The position numbers were made by a program, and so were the translations under genes. DNA of 64,000 bases from Hemerocallis citrina (lineage: Eukaryota; Streptophyta; Magnoliopsida; Asparagales; Asphodelaceae). The stretch spans positions 30,836,289 through 30,900,288 of the forward strand of contig CM030365.1 of the NCBI GenBank assembly GCA_017893485.1. The letters run 5' to 3'. This document shows, piece by piece, positions 45,583 through 55,893 of the stretch. Position 1 is the stretch's first letter; each line of letters starts with the position of its first letter. The notes under the pieces are model-generated. The model was not told the origin of the DNA. It worked only from the letters and a program-made list of their open reading frames with translations, and ran no database searches.

Positions 45583-46181
45583 TGTTGCCGCTGAATCTGG
45601 TGTGGGGGCAAACAGATAGTATTTGTGGATTCTTAGGAAACTTTGAAAAGCAAACCTGTTACCTGTTCCGCCGGAGTTTGACCATTGACTCCCGCCGTAC
45701 ACCTGCAAAAAGTGCGAGACACCGGGGTTGATCCCGGCGACGCACCCTCTGACGCTCAAGTCAGTAATCAGGAATGATTATGAGAGAGCGCAAAAACTGG
45801 GAAAAGATTGATTACCTCTTAATGGAGATGGATGGGGGGTATTTATAGGTGCCGCTGGGATCAGATTAGGAATGTAATCCCCCTGTGGTTAGATAAGGAA
45901 TGTAATCCCTAATCCCCAGTTAAGGGATAGATATGAATCAGGGCCGTTGATTAGGATTTAACCAAAAACCCTAATTCTATCCCTTCTGGATCGAGTTTGC
46001 TGCGGGTTGAAATCCGCACCGTGTTGAGGTGGATCCGTTTGCAGGTTAGTGGGTTTTCGAGGAGGAGAACCCGTATCCACTTCTGACCCATTGGTAGGTG
46101 AAATTACCGTTTTACCCCTAGGCTTCAAGATTCGTGCCCGATTTGGACAATTCTGATTTAACCCCATTTTTAGCCATATCA
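45583..46181 (-). repeat. 3' LTR of E3
   Basis: 599 bp, plus orientation TGTTGCCGCTG to TAGCCATATCA. The TATA box on the minus strand is at 45840-45847. Differs from the right LTR by scattered substitutions and by about 23 bp (near 45985) absent from the right copy. Confidence 0.95.
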
Positions 46182-46200
46182 CGAGCCCCCCACTCCTAAA
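46182..46200 (-). other. Polypurine tract of E3
   Basis: The minus strand reads TTTAGGAGTGGGGGGCTCG directly before the LTR start TGATATGG. Confidence 0.85.
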
Positions 46201-46589
46201 GACTGAGTTTGATCAGCCTTTGAGGAGTAGTTTAACTGTTTTAATGGCTATTGGAGTTGTATCGAAGTCCAAATTGAGGGTTTTGAATTTCGAAGGGGGT
46301 AGTGAGGTGATTTTTCAAGCCGTAAGCTGTTCTTGAGCTTCTCTATATATCCAGTGGTTTTTATCTATTTTTTCAGATTATTTATTTAATTTTGCGATGT
46401 GTTAACTAGTCGTTCGGGGGTCTTAACAATACATCCTAGGCAATAATTGTTCGTTCAGGGGCTCAAAAATATTCCCCTGAATTGATAATCATTTTCTTGA
46501 ATTTCTAGTTAATTTTCCCGAATCTTTAGTAATTTTTTCGCAATTTTTAGATAAATAAAACGATTAAAATAAATAAAAACTAATTTTTA
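46201..46589. other. Non-coding stretch next to E3 polypurine tract
   Basis: AT-rich, no ORF or repeat recognised. Confidence 0.5.
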
Positions 46590-47770
46590 AGGCATATTTA
46601 TGGCGTGGCACGATCTGGGCCCTCTATCAGCGTCGAGCGTGATTTTCTGGGCGATCGGACGATCTGCGTTCCTCGGCAGATAACTTCTTCGTATACGAGG
46701 GTCGGTTCCTCGTCCCCTCGGCTCGGCAGCTTGGCACCTAGCTCGGAATCAGCCGAACTACGTGGCGTGATCCTGAGCGTCCATCTCAGCGTGGATCCCC
46801 AAAAACGTTATCTTGTCGTTTAGCGAACGTGGAAAGATCTGGACCATCCATCACGACGAGCGCGTTTTTTGACAAGATCCAACGGCTGAGAAGGGTCGGC
46901 GTATTTTTTCTCCATATATGAGGGTCGGTTCCTCGTCCCCTCGGTTCGGAAGCTTGGTGCTGTTAGTCAAGGTATGGAGTTAGACATTTTGAAGAGTCGT
47001 GGCTCTGGTGCGTCGCCACCCTCCAACTCAGTAGCTCGGCTGCTTAGCCAAGCTGTTCAGTAGCTCGGCTAGGCAGACCGGTGGCAGGAAGCTCAGAAGG
47101 TACACGTGGTCAGATCTGGAGCGTTCATCATTGTGTGAATCACGAGGACGGGGTTCAGATCACGAGAAAATGTTATTTTTTCGTTTTGTGGGCGTGGCGC
47201 AATCTGAACCGTCCGTCGAGTTTTGACACGAATTTTGGAGAGATCCGACGGTGAGTCAGCCTCGGAAGAATTTTTTTTCCATATATGAGGGTCGGTTCCT
47301 CGTCCCCTCGGTTCGGAAGCTCGGTGCTGTTAGTCGAAGTATGGAGTTAGATGTTTTGAAGGGGACTCAGTAGCTCGGTTGCCCAGCCAAGCTGTTCGGT
47401 AGCTTGGCTAGGTGAACCGATGGCCAGCAGTTCGGAAGGTACACATGGTCAGATCTAGAGCGTCCATCATTGTGTGAATCACGAAGACGAGGTTCAGATC
47501 ACGAGAAAACGTTATTTTGTCGTTTTGTGGGCATGGCACAATCTGAACCGTCCGTCGAGTTTTGACATGAATTTTGGAGAGATCCGACGGTGAGTCAGCC
47601 TCGGAAGGATTTTTCTCCATATGTGAGGGTTGGTTCCTCGTCCCCTCGATTTGGAATCTCGGTGCTGTTAGTCGAGGTATGGAGTTAGACATTTTGAAGG
47701 GACTCAGTAGCTCGGTTGCTCAGCCAAGCTGTTCGGTAGCTCGGCTAGGCAAACCGGTGGCTGAGTCGTG
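46590..47770. repeat. Large degenerate direct repeats flanking the extra ORF of E3
   Basis: A module of about 340-370 bp recurs. The marker GAGGGTCGGTTCCTCGTCCC occurs near 46695, 46920, 47287 and 47625 and once more beyond the extra ORF near 51705. Each copy also has GGCGTGGCRCRATCTGRACC, GATCCGACGGTGAG and GTAGCTCGGCTAGGC. Small plus ORFs here lack domains. The spacing to the 48095 start suggests these modules include the promoter region of the extra ORF; that is inference. Confidence 0.75.
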
Positions 47771-49068
47771 GACTTAAGTGATTTGAGGAGTCTTTGTTTC
47801 GAAACGTCGCAACTCTCCGCTTTGGCGCTTTGGCTTCTTAGTGGGCTTTTTAGATTCCCAAGGAAGCCCATCATCACACTGGGTTATAAGCTCTCACTCC
47901 CTCACCCCCAAACTCATTTCTCACTTTTTACTCCAAGCTTTCATTTTTACTCTTTGCGTTCTCTGCTAGCGGCGATTTTTGCTCCAAGGCGGTTGCTTTA
48001 GCTGTCGCATGGGCCAGGCGATTTCCGGCGAACTTATTCCGACCGTGAACGTCACTTCAAGGTCAATTTACTTGCCTTAGCCTTTTTTCTAGAGATGTCA
48101 AGGGTGGACTCGGGGAGTGAGGCCTCGTCCTCGGGCGATAGTGGCGCCGAGGAGAGGAGGCAAATGGAGATTCGAAGGAAGGGGAAGCAGGTGGCCGAGC
48201 CATCCGTGGCCGAGGCGAAGAAGAAGAAGAAGAAGAGGGTAGTGGCCCAATCTCCTATAGTCGAGGAGATTGTGGAGACACCGAGGCAAGCCCCTAAGTC
48301 GGGCTGGTACCCTTGTGTACTGTCCGGGCATGCTGGGGTCAGGCAATACGAGGGCGACCTCATGAAGAAGGCGATCCTAGGTCAGTCGCAGGAATACGAG
48401 GAGAACAACCCGGTTCTAACCACCGAAGCGGACGAGATTGCGACGGTGTTATCCGAGAAGGATCTGCTCTGGATCAGAAAAAGGGTTCGCCATCCCTCCG
48501 GAGTACAAGTTGATTCTCCCCGGCCCTGGAATGCGAGCAAACTCCAAACTGTCGTCGTCGGATATGTGCATGTTCGACTACGATTCACTGAACACGGGGT
48601 TGCGCTTTCCTCTGCACCCCTTCGTTCTTCAGGTCCTCGGGTGGTACTGCCTCACGCCTACTCAGTTCATGCCGAACACCTGGCACCATGTGAACGCCTT
48701 CTTGCTGCAGTGTCGTAATGCCGAGGTCGAGCCAGACCTGACGATCTTCCGGAGCATGTATCGGGTTCACAGAATGCACAAGACCGAGCATCGCTACTAT
48801 CTGGCGCCGAGGAAGGGCGTTCGGATCATAGAGAACCCGGACTCGATCAAGGGTTGGAAGGAGAAGTTCTTCTTGTTGAGGGAGCCCTCGATGCTGAAGG
48901 TTCCGACTCAGTGGAAAGTAGAGTTGCCAAAGTTTTCAAGGGCTGACCCGGTACTGACTGCGGCCGAAGAGGAAGTGGTGGGGAAGATCATGGCTCTCCC
49001 GATGTTGAGCTGGAGGGAGATGACTGAGGAAGTGCTACACGGGTCGGGCCTCAGTCCGATCGACCCGA

Positions 49069-49157
49069 GTACGCTCCTGACATCTCGCAATATATTTTTT
49101 TCTTCTAAGTTTTTAGCTCGTTTTACTAACTTGTCGTTTTTTTGTTGCTTGAAACAG
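49069..49157 (+). other. Candidate intron 1 of the additional ORF
   Basis: 89 bp, CCGA/GTACGC to TTGAAACAG/AAGCG, T-rich. Phase 1 on both sides; joining yields DPKATKMDFL in the frame of exon 2. Confidence 0.6.
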
Positions 49158-49627
49158 AAGCGACGAAGATGGACTTTTTGGTGATGATGAACGATCGAGG
49201 CAAAGTTGCCGATGGAAGGAAGAGGAAGAGGCCAAGCACGACCACCTCGTCTAGTCGGCCTTCCAAGGTTGCTTCGGTAGTTACTCCGCCTCCCCCCGTC
49301 GCTGAGGTCCCCTCGCCAACGGTGGTTGTTGTCGCCGAGCCCTCGGCTCCTGTTGCATCTACCACAGCCGGTGAGGCCTTCGACGTCTCGCCGGTGCTAT
49401 CACTTCAGGCTCCGCTGCTGACCGCTCAGGCCGAGGTGATCTTGACCGAGCAGCATAAGCAACTGTTCGTTCCGGACTGGCGAGTCAAGAAACACGATGG
49501 CTTCCTCGGGAATTCTCAGATGTCAATGCAGGCCGTCAAACACTTGGCGACCCCGAAGGATCAAGCCGCGCTGAAGGCAGGGACGGTTGGCGACGACACT
49601 TATGAGGTCGCTCGGTCGCTTGTATCG

Positions 49628-49714
49628 GTAAGTTGCGCGTACCTTTTCTGCAGAATTTCTTCAAGTCTACCATTCGACACTTACTTTGTTCTTACTATCT
49701 TTTCGTTTCGGCAG
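49628..49714 (+). other. Candidate intron 2 of the additional ORF
   Basis: 87 bp, TATCG/GTAAGT to TTCGGCAG/GCCACG, phase 0. Its length is a multiple of three without an in-frame stop, so the ORF reads through it, but its composition and consensus sites argue for an intron. Confidence 0.7.
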
Positions 49715-51218
49715 GCCACGTGTCACTTCAACCATATCCTTGAAGCGTTCGCCGGACAGGAGAAGAAGTTGAAGGCCGCCAGTGATAAGGACAGGGTGGA
49801 CAAGGTGAAGGCGGTTCGGCAGCTCGAAGCAGAGCAGAAGCGAGCCAAGGGCTTGGAGGTCCGAGTCGCCGACCTTGAGGCAGACCTGGAGCAGACCAAG
49901 GGGAGGCTCGCCGAAGAGGTCGCCAAGGTCACTAAGGCTGCCGAGGAGCTGGCAGCATCGGCTAAGGCTCTGGCAGAGATGAAGGCGGAGAAGGACGCCT
50001 TGGCGACGAAGATCAGGGCCGAGGTCGAGGCCGAGGCGAAGGCGCATATGGCCTCGAACATGGAGAAGTCCTACCAGAGGGCGCTCGACCACGTTCAGGA
50101 CCGTGTCCCCGGCTTTCAGCGGGTCGGCTACAGGCTGTGGCCCGGATCCGCATCAGATGGCGAGGAGGAGGGAGGCGAAGCGGAGGAAGGTGACGAGGGA
50201 GAGGGCGACGACGACGAGGAGGTGGTCGTCGATGTTGTGGTGACAAACCCCCAGGCCGGGGCGAGAAATGAGGGGCCGTCTGGCGAAGCGCTTGTGGTCG
50301 AGCCGACGACGCAGGTGGACCCCTGATCTTCTCGTCTTTTTGTAATTTTGTTTTCTCTCTTTTTTTTCCTTTTCAAAAATGTAACGCCTTTTTGCGGACT
50401 GGCCACCGCCTCTTCTTTTATGAATGAAAATTTTATCTCAAATTTGTCCGAGTGTTTGGGTCGGTCTATAGTCTTCCAATTGTGATGTTTTTGTATTTCA
50501 GATCCTCGAACATGCCCTAAATACCGTAGCAGCTCGGCGTCGTGCCGAGCTGTTTAAGCAATCTCGCGAGGCTCGCCTCGAGGGTGAAATCGAGCTGATC
50601 AGGAGGGTGTCGCTCAATGTGGAGAAGAAGAACAGCGAGCTGCTGGCCGAGGTGCACCATCTCCGGATAGTTGAGGAGGAGCTCTGGGCAAAGGAGGCGG
50701 AGCTAGCCTCGGTGCTGGCCGAGCGAGATGAGCTCGCGAAGAAGGTCGAATAGCTGCAGAGGGTCACGGTCGACAAGAGCATCGAGGTGACTAACTTACA
50801 TCGTATTATATCCGATAGTGCTGAGTGTCCCGGTTCGGCGAAACTCCCTGGATTCAAGATAATGGTTAAGGACGACACTCTGAAAGATAGGATCGTTGAG
50901 CTCGAGGAGGAGGTGGCTCGTCTGAAGCCTCAGCCCGTGAGGACTAATGTCCGCAACACCTCGTGCACTCGCAAGGAGAGAGAACGAGGGATCACCGTTT
51001 ACGAGCTCGCGACTCGTCCTCAAGTCATTGGTCGGACAGCAGCCGACGCACAAAGCGGAGTAGCTGTTAGCTCGAGTGGAGCCTCGGTCGGAGCCACCGT
51101 TAGGCTCAGTGGCGAGGCGGCATCCCAGTTCGTCGGCCTAGAGACAAGCTCAGAGGTGAAAAGACGAAAACCCCAATTGTCTCTAAATCGGAACATCCCT
51201 GTTCCGAGGAGGCGCTGA

Positions 51219-51747
51219 ACGAGTGGCATCGAGCTTTAGACTTACGTCGTTCTCCTTGTTGTAATGACATACCTTGTAAATTTGTCAAGTCGTTTTTTCG
51301 CTGTAATTTTTTGCCTTGTAAATTTATCACGTTGTTTCAATAAAATCGAAGTTGCTTTGCTCATTTTTGTGTCGTAGTTGCCTTACTCGAACCATAAGGA
51401 CCCATAGTTATCTTCTTCGACTGTTTTAGCTGTGGAACTTTAGTTTTTTGCTCGGAGTATACCGAGGCGACTTTGCACTTTCGCGGTGCGATAGCTCGAA
51501 TTTCAGACGCAGTCCACATGGCTCAATCTAGACGGTCGATCATGATCGTGGCACTCATCATGAGGTGGGGGCACGAATTCCCACAAAATACTATCTTGTC
51601 GTTTTGTGGACACGTGGCACGATCTGATCCGTTCATCACATTCTAGTACGCATTTTAAGATGATCTGACGGCAAAATTGGTTCGGCGGAATTTTTCTCCA
51701 TATGTGGGGGTCGGTTCCTCGTCTGCTCGGCTCGGGGTATTGAGTGA
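51219..51747. other. Non-coding stretch between additional ORF and tandem array
   Basis: Contains a T-rich 3' flank of the extra ORF with GTTTCAATAAAATCG (51335-51350), a possible polyadenylation signal AATAAA, then another copy of the GAGGGTCGGTTCCTCGT-type module near 51540-51740. Confidence 0.55.
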
Positions 51748-52469
51748 GCGCAGTCGAGCCTGAACGCTGGACTCCGAACCACCGTTAGAGTTGCTCGACG
51801 GTTGTGCGAGCAGTTCCGAATGGCGACCTACTTCTAGCTTGCTTACGAGCGAACTTGCGAAGTAGAATCGAGCCAAGTGTTGGACTCCGAACCATCGGTA
51901 GAGTTGTTCAACGGTTGTGGGAGCAGTTCCGAATGGCGACCTACTTCCAGCTCGCTTACGAGCAAACTTGCGAAGTATAATCGAGCCAAGTGTTGGACTC
52001 CGAACCATCGGTAGAGTTGTTCAACGGTTGTGGGAGCAGTTCCGAATGGCGACCTACTTCCAGCTCGCTTACGAGCAAACTTGCGAAGTAGAATCGAGCC
52101 AAGTATTGGACTCTGAACCATCGGTAGAGTTGTTCAACGGTTGTGGGAGCAGTTCCGAATGGCGACCTACTTCCAGCTCGTTTACGAGCGAACTTGCGAA
52201 GTAGAATCGAGCCAAGTGTTGGACTCCGAACCATCGGTAGAGTTGTTCAACGGTTGTGGGAGCAGTTCCGAATGGCGACCTACTTTCAGCTCGCTTACGA
52301 GCGAACTTGCGAAGTAGAATCGAGCCAAGTGTTGGACTCCGAACCATCGGTAGAGTTGTTCAACGGTTGTGGGAGCAGTTCTGAATGGCGACCTACTTCT
52401 AGCTTGCTTATGAGCGAACTTGCGAAGTAGAATCGAGCCAAGTGTTGGACTCCGAACCATCGGTAGAGT
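51748..52469. repeat. 113-bp tandem array in E3, about 6.4 copies
   Basis: The marker TGGCGACCTACTT occurs at 51821, 51934, 52047, 52160, 52273 and 52386, exactly 113 bp apart. The unit contains GAGCGAACTTGCGAAGTAGA and ACTCCGAACCATCGGTAGAG. Units are over 90% alike by eye. Because 113 is not a multiple of three, overlapping ORFs of 67-117 codons appear in several frames on both strands; none is a supported gene. Confidence 0.95.
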
Positions 52470-52691
52470 GAAGAGCAAAGGCAGGGAGTTGTAAACAATT
52501 TTTACAAGTAAAATATGAAAAAGCTTTCTTTATTGATGACTAATGGTTGGCTGCTTCTAAAGTTGCGAGCCGTTATTACAAGAGAGAAATAAAAGAAAAA
52601 CATTACAAGTGATAAGAGTGGAACGGTTCGACATCCCAAAATACTTAGAGAGGCATTGGTGCTCTCTCTTGGTATTTTAAGAGATGGTCAG
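52470..52691 (-). other. Non-coding tail between E3 pol and tandem array
   Basis: About 220 bp with no ORF. In gag-pol orientation it lies directly after the pol stop. Confidence 0.6.
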
Positions 52692-53925
52692 GCATTCAAA
52701 GTCCTGGGGATCTCTCTGCCTTCGAGATCTTCTAGTCTGTATGTGTCGGGCCGAACCACTTTTGCGATCTTATAGGGTCCCTCCAATTTGGAGCCAGTTT
52801 GCTCTTCTGTCCGGGGAAAGAGATGGCTAGCTTTCTGAGGACCAAGTCCCCTTCTTTGAGGTCGGTAGGACTGACTCTTTTGTTGTACGCCAACTCGATC
52901 CTTCTTCGGTAGTTTTGTTGACGAATGGCTGCTCTTTCTCGGATCTCATCAATTAGGTCCAGATTTGCTCGGAGCTCTCTGGTATTCTGTTCTTCTTCAT
53001 AAGCCATTAGACGAGGAGAGGGTACACCAACTTCTAGGGGGACCATAGCTTCGGACCCATAGGTGAGGTTGAATGGGGACTCACCTGTGGGGGTCCTTTT
53101 TGTGGTGCGGTAGTTCCACAGCACATTGGGGAGCTGATCGACCCATAAGCCTTTGGAACATTTATCCAACGTCTTCTTAATGCCGGAGAGGATCTGTCTG
53201 TTAGCATTCTCGACTTGGCCATTCGACTGGGGATGGGAAACGGAGGAGAATCGGTGTTGGATAGCTCGGAAGGCAGCCCCGGTAAACTGGGTTCCGTTGT
53301 CTGTTATGAGGACCCGCGGAACACCGAATCGGCAGATTACGCTCTTCCAAAAGAACTGAACTACCTTATTCTCGGTGATCGTGGCCAAGGGCTCGGCCTC
53401 TATCCATTTTGAGAAGTAGTCGATTGCCATGACTAAGAATTTGAACTGACCGGGAGCCGGTGGAAATGGCCCAAGTAAATCCATCCCCTACATTACGAAA
53501 GGGATTGGACTAGATAGGGAAGCGTGTGGAGCTCGTGGGAGGCATCGGATGTCGGAGTACTTCTGATAAGAGCTGCATTGCCGAACGTGTCGTTCGGCGT
53601 CTCGTAGGAGAGTGGGCCAGAAATATCCGTAATTCAACACTTTGCTGGCTAGGGACCTGGACCCTGAATTTGCCCCGCCGATGCCCTCGTGAAGTTCTTG
53701 CACGGCGTATTCAGCTTGCTCTGGGGAAAGGTATCTCAAGTATGGCCTGCCGTCTACTTGTGTGAAGGATCGTTTATATAGGATGTCTCCGATCAGTGTG
53801 TATCGCTCGGCTCGGGTTCTGACTCTCCGAGCCTCCTTAGGATCTTCGGGTAGGAGCCCGTCCCTTAAGAATTCGATAATGGGTTTCATCCAGTTATCTT
53901 CAAGTAGGACTGGCAGCGACTCCAT
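52692..53925 (-). pseudogene. Retand-type integrase (decayed)
   Basis: The N-terminal part (53925-53488) has LYKRSFTQVDGRPYLRYL and HEGIGGANSGSRSLASKVL. The second zinc-binding His is Asn (GAN for GAH) and the last Cys of CSSY is Tyr. A TAG near 53488 replaces Trp before GMDLLGPFPPAPGQFKF. The core (53484 down) keeps D (GMDLLG), D (LITDNGTQFTG) and E (NGQVENANRQIL), then LWVDQLPNVLWNYRTTKRTP and the SYGSE-like block LTYGSEAMVP. A 1-nt loss near 52780 shifts the C-terminus; the original stop appears to be near 52692. Confidence 0.92.
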
Positions 53926-55068
53926 AGAGTCAAATGTTTCATCCTCTATACTTGGCTTCAGGAGGATAGAGTACTTGGCTTCAGGAGGACCTCTATCAAG
54001 ACGGTCTGCTCGAGACCTTGGAGGGAGGAAGAGGCTAGTTTGGATAGGGCGTCGGTTTGGACATTTTCTTCCCGGGGGATTCGTTGGATGAGGGCTTCTT
54101 CAAACAGTGCCATGAGGCTCCTGACCTTGGCTAAGTATTTAACCATCCTGTCATCACGTGCTTCATACTCGCCGAGGACCTGCTTTACGACTAGCTGAGA
54201 GTCGCTAAAGATCCGGAGGCGTTGCGCCCCTGCATTGCGAGCCATTCCAAGGCCGGCTATGAGTGCCTCGTATTCTGCTTCATTGTTAGAGGCCTTGAAG
54301 TTGATACGGATGGAGTATTGGAGGATGAAGTCATCAGGGCCTGCCAGAATAACCCCGGTTCTGCTTCCCTCATTACAGGAGGACCCATCCACATAAACTG
54401 ACCAGACAGGTGGTCCCTTCATTGCTTGGCTGAACTCGGGGATGGTACTTTCAACTATAAATTCGTTACAGGAGGACCCATCCACATAAACTGACCAGAT
54501 AGGTGGTCCCTTCATTGCTTGGCTGAACTCGGGGATGGTACTTTCAACTATAAATTCTGAGCCTTGATCGCGGTCAGGGGCTGATATGTTATATCGTGCT
54601 GGCTCAGCTCGATAGACCACTTCATAAGGCGACCCGAGGTCTCTGGCTTGTGGAGCACTTGCTTCAGCAGTTGGTCGGTAAGAACGACCACCGAATGAGA
54701 CTGAAAATACGGGCGAAGCTTTCTCGCGGCCATTACCAGGGCATAAGCCATCTTTTCTATCCTCGGGTAGTGGCGAAGTACTTTGCTCACATAGTAGATG
54801 GGCTTTTGAGCCCGGTCATCTTCCTTTACTAAAACGGCACTGAGGGTATGCTCGGAGGCTGCTAGGTAGAGGTAGAGTGGTTCACCAGGAACGGGTTTGC
54901 TGAGAAGCGGAGGGTTGACGAGGTAAGCCTTGACCTGGTCGAATGACTCCTGCTGTTGCTGCCCCCATTCGAAACCCTTAGCCCCCTGAGGGCCTTGAAG
55001 AAGGGGAGGCATTTCTCCCCGGACTTCGAGAGAAAATGCCCTATGGCGGCTAGGCGGCTGGTTAGCCT
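53926..55068 (-). pseudogene. Retand RNase H plus archaeal-type second RNase H (decayed)
   Basis: The first RNase H (55012-54548) contains SFDQVKAYLVNPPLLSKPVP, LYLYLAASEHTLSAVLVKED, KPIYYVSKVL and RIEKMAYALVMAARKLRPYF. After a frameshift near 54560 the second RNase H (54550-53958) begins WSVYVDGSSCNEGSRTGVIL, SNNEAEYEALIAGL, RLRIFSDSQLVVKQV and LSKLASSS. Its D, E, D residues (YVDGSS, NEAEYE, FSDSQL) are present. A 93-bp tandem duplication repeats the YVDGSS segment. A dual RNase H is a Tat-lineage hallmark. Confidence 0.92.
54373..54558 (-). repeat. 93-bp in-frame tandem duplication in the second RNase H
   Basis: Copies 54373-54465 and 54466-54558 are nearly identical (one internal difference seen, CAGACAGG versus CAGATAGG). 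The encoded 31 residues, including KGPP(I/V)WSVYVDGSS, appear twice. Confidence 0.92.
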
Positions 55069-55893
55069 CTAAACTTCCTTAACATTCTTGGGAGGGGCCA
55101 TGTCTAGTATGGCCTTGATTTTCTCAGGGTTGGCTTCAATCCCTCGTTGACTGACCATGAAGCTGAGGAACTTTCCAGACGAGACACCGAACGCACACTT
55201 GTTCGGATTGAGTCTCATGTTGTGCTTTCTCAGAACATCGAACGCCTCCTGTAGGTCAGTCACATGATCGGCTCCTCGGATGCTTTTTACAAGCATGTCG
55301 TCAACATACACCTCCATATTCCGGCCGATTTGAGCTTGGAAAACCTTGTTGACGAGGCGTTGATATGTTGCACCTTGCATTCTTCAAACCGAAGGGCATA
55401 ACCCTGTAGCAGTAGAGGCCCTGGTCGGTTACGAATGAGGCCTTCGGGATATCCGGAGGGAACATCTGAATTTGGTTGTAGCCTGAGAAGGCGTCCATGA
55501 AGCTGAGGAGCTCATGTCCCGAGGTGGCATCAATCAGAGTGTCAATACTCGGAAGAGGGAAGGGATCCTTGGGGCAAGCCTTGTTGAGATCGGTAAAATC
55601 GATACAAATCCTCCAAATCCCATTGGACTTCTTCACCATTACTACATTCGACAATCACTCGGGATAGTACACCTCTTGTATGAACCGGGCCTTCAAGAGC
55701 TTATCCACCTCCTCTTTTATAGCTAGCTGGCGCTCGGGGGCGAACTTGCGCCTCTTCTGTTGAACCAGTTTGGACCCCGGAACAACGCTGAGGTGGTGGA
55801 CTAAGAGCTCTTCGAAATTCCGGGCATGTCTGCAGCTAACCAAGCAAAGAGGTCTCGGTTCCTTCGGATGCACTGTACTATGTCCGAGCATAG
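55069..55893 (-). pseudogene. Retand reverse transcriptase (decayed)
   Basis: From 55893 down: HHLSVVPGSKLVQQKRRKFA and EEVDKLLKARFIQEVYYPE, a TGA near 55655 (Trp expected), LSNVVMVKKSNGIWRICIDF, DLNKACPKDPFPLPSID, FMDAFSGYNQIQM, VMPFGLKNA, then a 1-nt insertion near 55378 before ATYQRLVNKVF. The active site is VYVDDMLVKS. NPNKCAFGVSSGKFLSF and NPEKIKAI follow. A TAG at 55069-55071 follows NVKEV. All catalytic residues are seen. Confidence 0.92.

Larger units (their letters stand above)
48095..51218 (+). pseudogene. Additional ORF (Transposase_28-like, coiled-coil protein) of E3, four-exon model
   Basis: On the strand opposite gag-pol. Exon 1 (48095-49068) starts ATG (MSRVDSGSEASSSGD) with a K-rich basic tract. 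A 1-nt insertion near 48484 breaks the frame just before FAIPPEYKLILPGPG. The following RFPLHPFVLQVLGWYCLTP block with NTWHHVNAFLLQC is the 'putative gypsy type transposon' (Transposase_28) domain. Introns 49069-49157, 49628-49714 (GTAAGT donor) and, more tentatively, 50315-50501 give exons 2-4 with matching phases. Exon 3 is a Glu/Ala/Lys coiled coil ending in an acidic tract, with TGA 50324-50326 if unspliced. Exon 4 (50502-51218) is a second coiled coil with TAG 50751-50753. About 919 codons in total. Despite the family name no catalytic motif is seen; function unknown. Confidence 0.75.

Noticed and set aside
45442..45759. 105-codon minus ORF starting MSVRGCVAGINPG
   Set aside because: Reads from the E3 LTR into the copia protease, so the N-terminal part is LTR sequence. 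A similar LTR-derived ORF appears at 58510-58704.
48095..49184. Calling the additional ORF a DNA transposase because of the Transposase_28 family name
   Set aside because: It has no visible catalytic motif, lies inside an LTR element between pol and polypurine tract, and fits the known additional ORFs of Tat-lineage elements.
51655..52498. Multiple 65-117 codon ORFs on both strands
   Set aside because: They are shadows of the 113-bp tandem array, in shifting frames, repeating the same segments.
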